Assembly (NCBI GenBank): GCA_013141175.1
Contig: JABFRN010000001.1
Span: forward strand, 2,675,234 to 2,739,233
From: Lysobacter sp.
GTDB taxonomy: Bacteria > Pseudomonadota > Gammaproteobacteria > Xanthomonadales > Xanthomonadaceae
Length of the DNA stretch: 64,000 bases
Direction: 5' to 3'
Position numbers and translations under genes: made by a program. The notes below the pieces were generated by a model that did no database searches, was not told the origin of the DNA, and saw only the letters and a program-made list of their open reading frames with translations. Below, one piece after another: positions 59,110 to 64,000 of the stretch. How positions within the stretch are numbered: the first letter of the stretch is position 1; each line of letters opens with the position of its first letter.

Positions 59110-59967
59110 ATGAGAACCCCCAAGGGACTGCAACCTTTGATCGACGACGGTGTGATCGACGAAGTCCTGCGTCCGCTGAAAAGCGGCAAGGAAGCGTCGG
59201 TCTACGTGGTGCGCGTGGGCGATGAGATCCGCTGCGCGAAGGTCTACAAGGACATGGCGCAGCGCAGCTTCCAGGCGCGGGTGCAGTACCAGGAAGGCCG
59301 CAAGGTGCGCGGCAGCCGGCAGGCGCGGGCGATCGGCAAGGCCACCAAGTTCGGCCGCAAGGAGCAGGAGGAAGCCTGGAAGCACGCCGAGGTCGATGCG
59401 CTGTTCGCGCTGGCCGAGGCCGGCGTGCATGTGCCGCGCGCTTACGGCTATTTCCACGGCGTGCTGGTGATGGATCTGGTGACCGACGCCGATGGCCACA
59501 GCGCGCCGCGTCTGGGCGAAGTGGAACTGACCGCTGACGAGGCCCGTGCGTACCACGCGCGGCTGATCGGCGATGTCGTGCGCATGCTCTGCGTCGGCCT
59601 GATCCATGGCGATCTGTCCGAATACAACGTGCTGGCGACGCCCGACGGACCGGTGGTGATCGATTTCCCGCAGGTGGTCAGCGCCGCCGGCAACAACGAA
59701 GCGCGCAGGATGCTGTTGCGCGACGTGCACAATCTGCGCGATACGCTGAGCCGTTTCGCGCCTGAGCTGGCGGAGACGCACTACGGCGAAGAGATGTGGG
59801 CGCTGTACGAAAAGGGCGATCTGCGCCCGGATGCCGCGCTGACCGGGCATTTCAAGTTCGACACCCGCCGCGCCGACGTGCGTGCGGTGCAGCTGTCGAT
59901 CGAAGACGCGCGCCAGGAAGCGATCATCCGCCAGCAGGGTCGCGAAGAAGCCGAAGAGCGCGACTGA
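59110..59967 (+). CDS. RIO-family serine kinase (PA4780-like)
   Basis: A 285-residue RIO kinase. The nucleotide-binding start is LKSGKEASVYVV with the ATP lysine in RCAKVYKDM (K44). The catalytic loop is LIHGDLSEYNVL (D168, N173) and the metal-binding Asp lies in VVIDFPQ (D185). The linker QARAIGKATKFGRKEQEEAW is the flexible loop of RIO1-type proteins. The bacterial group, like PA4780 of Pseudomonas, is of unclear role, perhaps ribosome-related or stress signalling. Start at ATG 59110; the ribosome site is weak. Confidence 0.87.
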   Translation: MRTPKGLQPLIDDGVIDEVLRPLKSGKEASVYVVRVGDEIRCAKVYKDMAQRSFQARVQYQEGRKVRGSRQARAIGKATKFGRKEQEEAWKHAEVDALFALAEAGVHVPRAYGYFHGVLVMDLVTDADGHSAPRLGEVELTADEARAYHARLIGDVVRMLCVGLIHGDLSEYNVLATPDGPVVIDFPQVVSAAGNNEARRMLLRDVHNLRDTLSRFAPELAETHYGEEMWALYEKGDLRPDAALTGHFKFDTRRADVRAVQLSIEDARQEAIIRQQGREEAEERD

Positions 59968-59973
59968 TCGCGT

Positions 59974-61101
59974 TCATTCCGTTTTCCGCATGCAGCGCTG
60001 ATAGCGCTGGTTGACCCGCGTCGCGAACCATTCGGTGGTGAGTTTTCGGGTGATCTTCGGGCTGTGCAGGCGGATGCGCGGCAGCGTCGCGCGCGGCAGC
60101 GTTTTGCCGTTGCGCTTGTCGGCCAGGTCGAACACGCGGGTGTACAGATCGCTGTTCTCGAAGCTGTGGCGATGCGCGCCGGACAAGGCGCGATGGATGT
60201 CGTCGGGCGTCATGCCGAGTTTTGAGGCGAGTGTGATCACCGCTTTTTCGGTTGTGCCGATCTTGTCGCCGTCCTTGCTTTTTCGGTAGCGGATCAGATC
60301 GCCGTCGAGGTCCAGCGGAATGCCGGTCGCCACCGACACCGCGTTCTGGAATGCGGCGTTGCGGCTGGCGTAGCGGCCGGCGTTGAAATCGGCGAAGCGG
60401 AACAGCGGCTTCTCATACGACGCGGGATAACCGAGCAGATGGGCGATGCCGAAATACATCCCGCCGCGGCGGGTGAACACTTCGTGGCGGATCGAGCCAT
60501 CGACGGCGTAGGGGTAGGGGCGTTCGTTGGCATGCGCTTCGGCGAACGCGATGCTGACCTGCATCGGCCCGCCGGTATGCACCGGGTTGGCGCGGGCAAG
60601 CAAGCGCTTGCCCATCGGCACGCGCGCGATCATTTCCTCGAAGATGTCGCTCAGTTCCTTCTCGGTGCGCACCGCCGAGATGCGCGTGTCCCAGGTGTCG
60701 CCGTTGGGCGATTTCATCTGCAGCGCGGCGCGAACGGCGAACGCCGGAATTTTGTAACGCCCGGCGCGCTGTTCGATCTCGCTGCGCGCGATCTTGCCCA
60801 GGCCCGGCACCACCGGATTGGCGCTGAAGGTGGATTCCTGTTCGGTGATGGCCAGCGCCGAGCACAGATGCTGCGGCGTGGGTTCGATCTCCAGCGCCGC
60901 GAACGCCGCCTGGATGTCTTCCGCCCAACCGGCGCGATCCTGCACCGTGGCCGGCATCAGCCGACGCAGCTGCGCGCGCACCTGTTCCGGCGTGGGCGGT
61001 GGCGGGCGACCGTCGCAACCGCCAAGCAGGGTGAGCATCAGCGACAGCGATACGGACGTGAACGCGATTCGCCTCGCGCGGGGCCGGACGGGTTCGGTCA
61101 T
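59974..61101 (-). CDS. DUF1615 lipoprotein (lytic-transglycosylase-like)
   Basis: A 375-residue lipoprotein: signal SVSLSLMLTLLGGC (lipobox LGGC near residue 29). The mature part has a Glu-containing segment SALAITEQESTFSANPVVPG, similar to the catalytic ExES start of SLT-type transglycosylases, then the family text HTGGPMQVSIAFAEAHANER and RRGGMYFGIAHLLGYPASYE. This is the DUF1615 family, present in many Xanthomonadaceae and Burkholderia; a cell-wall role is inferred from the SLT-like region. The ATG at 61101 is preferred; a GTG two codons earlier is possible. Convergent with the kinase gene, 6 bp apart. Confidence 0.8.
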   Translation of the reverse strand: MTEPVRPRARRIAFTSVSLSLMLTLLGGCDGRPPPPTPEQVRAQLRRLMPATVQDRAGWAEDIQAAFAALEIEPTPQHLCSALAITEQESTFSANPVVPGLGKIARSEIEQRAGRYKIPAFAVRAALQMKSPNGDTWDTRISAVRTEKELSDIFEEMIARVPMGKRLLARANPVHTGGPMQVSIAFAEAHANERPYPYAVDGSIRHEVFTRRGGMYFGIAHLLGYPASYEKPLFRFADFNAGRYASRNAAFQNAVSVATGIPLDLDGDLIRYRKSKDGDKIGTTEKAVITLASKLGMTPDDIHRALSGAHRHSFENSDLYTRVFDLADKRNGKTLPRATLPRIRLHSPKITRKLTTEWFATRVNQRYQRCMRKTE

Positions 61102-61346
61102 GCGCACGACTGTAACCCGGCGCCGTTCTTGAACGCGGCGGTGCGCTGGCGACAGGCTGTCACCGCTGTCCCTGATGCCCGGTATCGCAAGCCGCCAAGC
61201 CCGGGCAAGCGCTTTGTCCTATGCTGGACGGGCGGAGTGGACGGTTCTGCATCCAGACGCCCGCCATCGGCGGCGTCGAAGCGTTCAGCGCGCAATCTCG
61301 CACGAGGGTGATGGTCATGCGCACGCAATCGGTGTCCGGAGATCGT

Positions 61347-63095
61347 ATGTCGCGTCATGTCGAGCCTGTCTGCCTGGTGTTCGCGCTGTCCCTTGCGCTG
61401 TCCGGGTGCGGCCCGTCGACGGACCGCGAGGCGGCGCAGCGCTCGTCCCGCGCGTCGCCGTCTTCCTTGATTGTGCCAACGATGATCGCGCCAACGATCG
61501 GCGCTGCAGGCGACAAGCCGCGCATCACCGGTGGGCCGCAGCCGGCGGTCCTGGCCGGGCCGCAGTCCTATCCCGTCACCGGGCTTTCGCCGCTCACGCC
61601 GGGCTGCGATGGCGCGCTGGTCGGCGGAACGGTCTACATCGGTGCCGAAGTGGAGCCGCATCTCGCCGCGCATCCCACGAATCCGAACATCCTCGTCGGC
61701 GCCTGGCAGCAGGATCGCTGGTCGAACGGTTCGGCGCGCGCGCTGATCGCGGCGACTTCGCTGGATGGTGGTCGCAACTGGACGCGTCGCGCGCTGCCGT
61801 TCTCGCGCTGCGGCGGCGGCACGGTGATGAACGGTGGCGATTACCAGCGCGCGTCCGATCCCTGGGTGTCGTATTCGCCGAACGGTGTGGTCCACGCGAT
61901 GTCGCTGTCGACGAATGGCGACATCAACACGATGCTGGCCAGTCGTTCCTTCGATCACGGTCGCACCTGGACCAATGCCGCGACGCTGATCCTCGACGGC
62001 GCAGCGGCGTTCAACGACAAGAATGCGATCACCGCGGATCCGTTCGACGCCGATTTTGTCTACGCGGTATGGGATCGCCTGATCGCCTCCAACAATACCG
62101 GCCCCGCCTATCTCGCGCGCAGCACCAACAACGGCGCCAGTTGGGAGCCGGCGCGGCCGATCTTCGATCCCGGCACGCGCAACCAGACCATCGGCAATAT
62201 CGTGGTGGTGCTGCCGGGCGGTCTGTTGCTGGACGTGTTCGCGCAGATCGACAGTCCGCTCGGCGGGCTGCAGCGCGCGCGGGTCGCGGTGATCCGTTCG
62301 TTCGATCGCGGCAACACCTGGTCGGCGCCGGTCTACATTGCCGACATGCTGGGGATCGGCGTCACCGATCCTTCCACGGGCACGGCGATACGCGATGGCG
62401 CGATCGTCCCGGAGATCGCGGTCGGGCCGAATGGCGAGGTCTTCGTCGCGTGGCAGGACTCGCGTTTCAGCGGTGGGCTGTACGACGGCATCGCGGTCTC
62501 GCGTTCCAGCGACGGCGGACTGACGTGGTCGACGCCCGTGCGCGTCAACGGCGCGCCGAACGTGCCCGCATTCACGCCGAGCATTCACGTCCTGCCGGAC
62601 GGCACCGTCGGCGTGACCTACTACGATCTGCGCAGCGATACCGCGACGGCGCCGCTGTTCACCGACAGCTGGCTGGCGCGCTCCCGCGATGGCGGCGCAA
62701 CGTGGAGCGATCTGCGCATCGCCGAGCCGTTCGACATGAACTTCGCGCCGTTCGCGCGCGGACTGTTCGTCGGCGATTATCAGGGATTGATGAGCGCTGG
62801 CGGCGAATTCCTGCCGTTCCATGTGCGCGCCAACAGCGGCGCCGACGACAACCGCACCGATGTGTTCGCGATCTCGCTGGCGAACGTGCCGCGCGACAGC
62901 GGCACGCGGATGCCGGCTGCGGCGATGCAGCGCGACATGCGCGCGCGCCAGGCGCCTGCGGATTTCAGGCCGGGCATCGCGCTGCGCCAGCGCGTCGACG
63001 CGAATCTGCGCAAGCGCCTGCGCCGGCCGCCCGAGCCGGGCGCGCCGTCGCGGATGATGCCGCACTACGCAACGCTGGCGCTGCTGCAGCGCTGA
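61347..63095 (+). CDS. BNR/sialidase-like beta-propeller lipoprotein
   Basis: A protein of about 582 residues with a lipoprotein signal (VCLVFALSLALSGC, lipobox LSGC at 18-21). The mature part holds at least five Asp-box/BNR repeats of the form S-x-D-G-G-x-T-W: SLDGGRNWTRR, SFDHGRTWTNA, STNNGASWEPA, SFDRGNTWSAP, SSDGGLTWSTP and SRDGGATWSDL, one per blade of a six-bladed propeller. The usual Arg triad of active sialidases is not obvious, so it may be a surface glycan-binding or hydrolase-like protein. I prefer the ATG at 61347 (GGAG upstream, ideal signal length); ATGs at 61311 and 61317 are alternatives. Confidence 0.78.
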   Translation: MSRHVEPVCLVFALSLALSGCGPSTDREAAQRSSRASPSSLIVPTMIAPTIGAAGDKPRITGGPQPAVLAGPQSYPVTGLSPLTPGCDGALVGGTVYIGAEVEPHLAAHPTNPNILVGAWQQDRWSNGSARALIAATSLDGGRNWTRRALPFSRCGGGTVMNGGDYQRASDPWVSYSPNGVVHAMSLSTNGDINTMLASRSFDHGRTWTNAATLILDGAAAFNDKNAITADPFDADFVYAVWDRLIASNNTGPAYLARSTNNGASWEPARPIFDPGTRNQTIGNIVVVLPGGLLLDVFAQIDSPLGGLQRARVAVIRSFDRGNTWSAPVYIADMLGIGVTDPSTGTAIRDGAIVPEIAVGPNGEVFVAWQDSRFSGGLYDGIAVSRSSDGGLTWSTPVRVNGAPNVPAFTPSIHVLPDGTVGVTYYDLRSDTATAPLFTDSWLARSRDGGATWSDLRIAEPFDMNFAPFARGLFVGDYQGLMSAGGEFLPFHVRANSGADDNRTDVFAISLANVPRDSGTRMPAAAMQRDMRARQAPADFRPGIALRQRVDANLRKRLRRPPEPGAPSRMMPHYATLALLQR

Positions 63096-63143
63096 GCACA
63101 AGGAGCGCCTACAATCCCTGACCCTTTCCCGTCAGGCACCGGC

Positions 63144-63689
63144 ATGTCGCCAAAATCCACCGTGGTCAAGGTCGAGCTGCAGGTCAGCGACATGGACCGG
63201 CATTACTACGCCCAGCACAACCTGACCCTGGCCCAGCATCCGTCCGAAACCGACGTGCGACTGATGGTGCGGCTGCTGGCGTTCGCGCTGTACGCGGACG
63301 AACGTCTGGAATTCGGCCGCGGCCTGAGCGACGACAGCGAGCCGGATCTGTGGCAGCGCGATTACGTGGGCGATATCCAGCGCTGGATCGAACTCGGCCA
63401 GCCCGACGAAAGCCGCATCCGCAAAGCCTGCGCGCGCGCGGAGCAGGTGGTGGTGGTGAATTACGGCGGCCACGCCGCGGAGGTGTGGTGGAACAGGATT
63501 TCAGCCAGCCTGTCGCGGTTCGACAATCTCACCGTGATCGATCTGGATCCGAAAGCGATCGATGAGATCGTAGGCCATCTGCAGCGCGGCATGCGCCTCA
63601 CCGCGATGATCCAGGACACCGAAGTGCAGCTGATGAGCGACAGCCTGAACGTGGCGCTGACGCCACGGGTGCGGATGGCGGCGACTTGA
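63144..63689 (+). CDS. yaeQ: YaeQ family protein
   Basis: A 181-residue protein matching the YaeQ family over its full length: ST-VVKVELQVSDMDRHYYAQ, HPSETDVRLMVRLLAFALYA, FGRGLSDDSEPDLWQRDYVG and WIELGQPDESRIRKACARAE. It has a PD-(D/E)XK-like fold related to nucleases, but biochemical activity is unestablished; E. coli YaeQ was reported as a suppressor of RfaH loss, a finding later doubted. Cytoplasmic and monocistronic; 48 bp after the BNR lipoprotein gene. Confidence 0.92.
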   Translation: MSPKSTVVKVELQVSDMDRHYYAQHNLTLAQHPSETDVRLMVRLLAFALYADERLEFGRGLSDDSEPDLWQRDYVGDIQRWIELGQPDESRIRKACARAEQVVVVNYGGHAAEVWWNRISASLSRFDNLTVIDLDPKAIDEIVGHLQRGMRLTAMIQDTEVQLMSDSLNVALTPRVRMAAT

Positions 63690-63702
63690 GTCGCCGGAAA
63701 GC

Positions 63703-64000
63703 TCAGTCGCGATCCGGCGCACCCAGCGGAAAATACGCACGATAAGGCCGCGCCTCGTCGACGGCGCGGACTACCGAGGGACGCGCGAGCAGCCGCTGGC
63801 GATACGCGTGGACGTTCGCGAACGATGGATCGATGGCGTGGGTCCAGTCGGCGTAGAAGAGGAAAGGCGCGGCGCCGCAATCCGCAAGGCTGAAATGTTC
63901 GCCCGCCGCCCATTCGCGATCGCGCATGCGCGCGTCGAGCCATGCGTAGGCTTTTTCCAGCATCGCGCGCGCTTCGGTCACGCCATACGCGTCGCGCGCG
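63703..64000 (-). CDS. Glutathione S-transferase, C-terminal fragment cut by window edge
   Basis: About 98 C-terminal residues are visible and the start lies beyond the right edge. EWAAGEHFSLADCGAAPFLF with the conserved N-capping box Asp (SLADC), plus the following helix YADWTHAIDPSFANVHAYRQ and LLARPSVVRAV, is the typical alpha-helical C-terminal domain of bacterial GSTs. The glutathione-binding N-terminal thioredoxin fold is not in the window. Convergent with yaeQ, 13 bp apart. Confidence 0.87.
   Translation of the reverse strand, partial: ARDAYGVTEARAMLEKAYAWLDARMRDREWAAGEHFSLADCGAAPFLFYADWTHAIDPSFANVHAYRQRLLARPSVVRAVDEARPYRAYFPLGAPDRD

Overview
The window looks like chromosomal DNA from a high-GC gammaproteobacterium of the Xanthomonadaceae (Lysobacter, Luteimonas or Xanthomonas type). 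The evidence is the strong G/C third-position bias, two candidate effectors of the Xanthomonadales bacteria-killing type IV secretion system, a fused isobutyryl-CoA mutase (IcmF), a group of secreted hydrolases (subtilase, two lipase-like enzymes, a Tat-exported flavoenzyme) and several families of short palindromic intergenic repeats. I found no rRNA, tRNA, CRISPR array, integrase or transposase. No secretion-apparatus genes lie in the window.

Layout. 1-2.9 kb: start of a thiolase, a DesK/LiaS-type two-component pair and a divergent membrane protein. 2.9-8.8 kb: a six-gene minus-strand biosynthetic operon (KASIII-like synthase, metallo-beta-lactamase hydrolase, extended SDR, GT21-like glycosyltransferase, unknown protein, GT1 glycosyltransferase) in which all five junctions are 4-nt start/stop overlaps. 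8.9-11.3 kb: isovaleryl-CoA and leucine dehydrogenases. 11.5-14.3 kb: a Sel1/prolyl-hydroxylase protein and a cardiolipin synthase-like protein. 14.5-18.1 kb: icmF, carrying two palindromic repeat elements inside its reading frame.

18.1-25.6 kb is a variable region beginning at the 3' end of icmF, which is duplicated around a nucleotidyltransferase/small-protein pair. Next come a candidate immunity lipoprotein, a calpain-like T4SS effector, and an AT-rich two-gene unit (unknown protein plus SF1 helicase) flanked by inverted repeats. 25.6-38.4 kb is mostly housekeeping or uncharacterised: zinc-ribbon/SPFH pair, acyltransferase, VOC and DHFR-like proteins, lipoprotein pair, methyltransferase, YehS, rRNA pseudouridine synthase, M14 peptidase. 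38.7-41.1 kb holds a second candidate immunity/effector pair (phage-type lysozyme). 41.2-44.4 kb is an AT-rich SIR2-HerA-KTSC operon resembling the SIR2-HerA (Nezha) antiphage system.

44.4-55 kb holds repeat doublets, a class 3 lipase whose 3' end is present three times, a divergent TetR regulator, a Tat-lipoprotein flavin oxidase, a PhaZ7-like PHB depolymerase, an unknown Cys/His-rich protein, a DUF6289-like peptide and a subtilase. 55-64 kb: Tat-type amine oxidase, Mrr-like membrane nuclease, lipoproteins, RIO kinase, DUF1615, BNR-repeat lipoprotein, YaeQ and a truncated glutathione S-transferase.

Two themes stand out. One is interbacterial and antiphage conflict: two effector/immunity pairs, SIR2-HerA, a helicase unit and an NTase unit. 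The other is repeat-driven remodelling of gene ends: the icmF tail duplication, repeats inside icmF and the triplicated lipase 3' end. All functions are inferred from sequence reading alone; no database searches were run.
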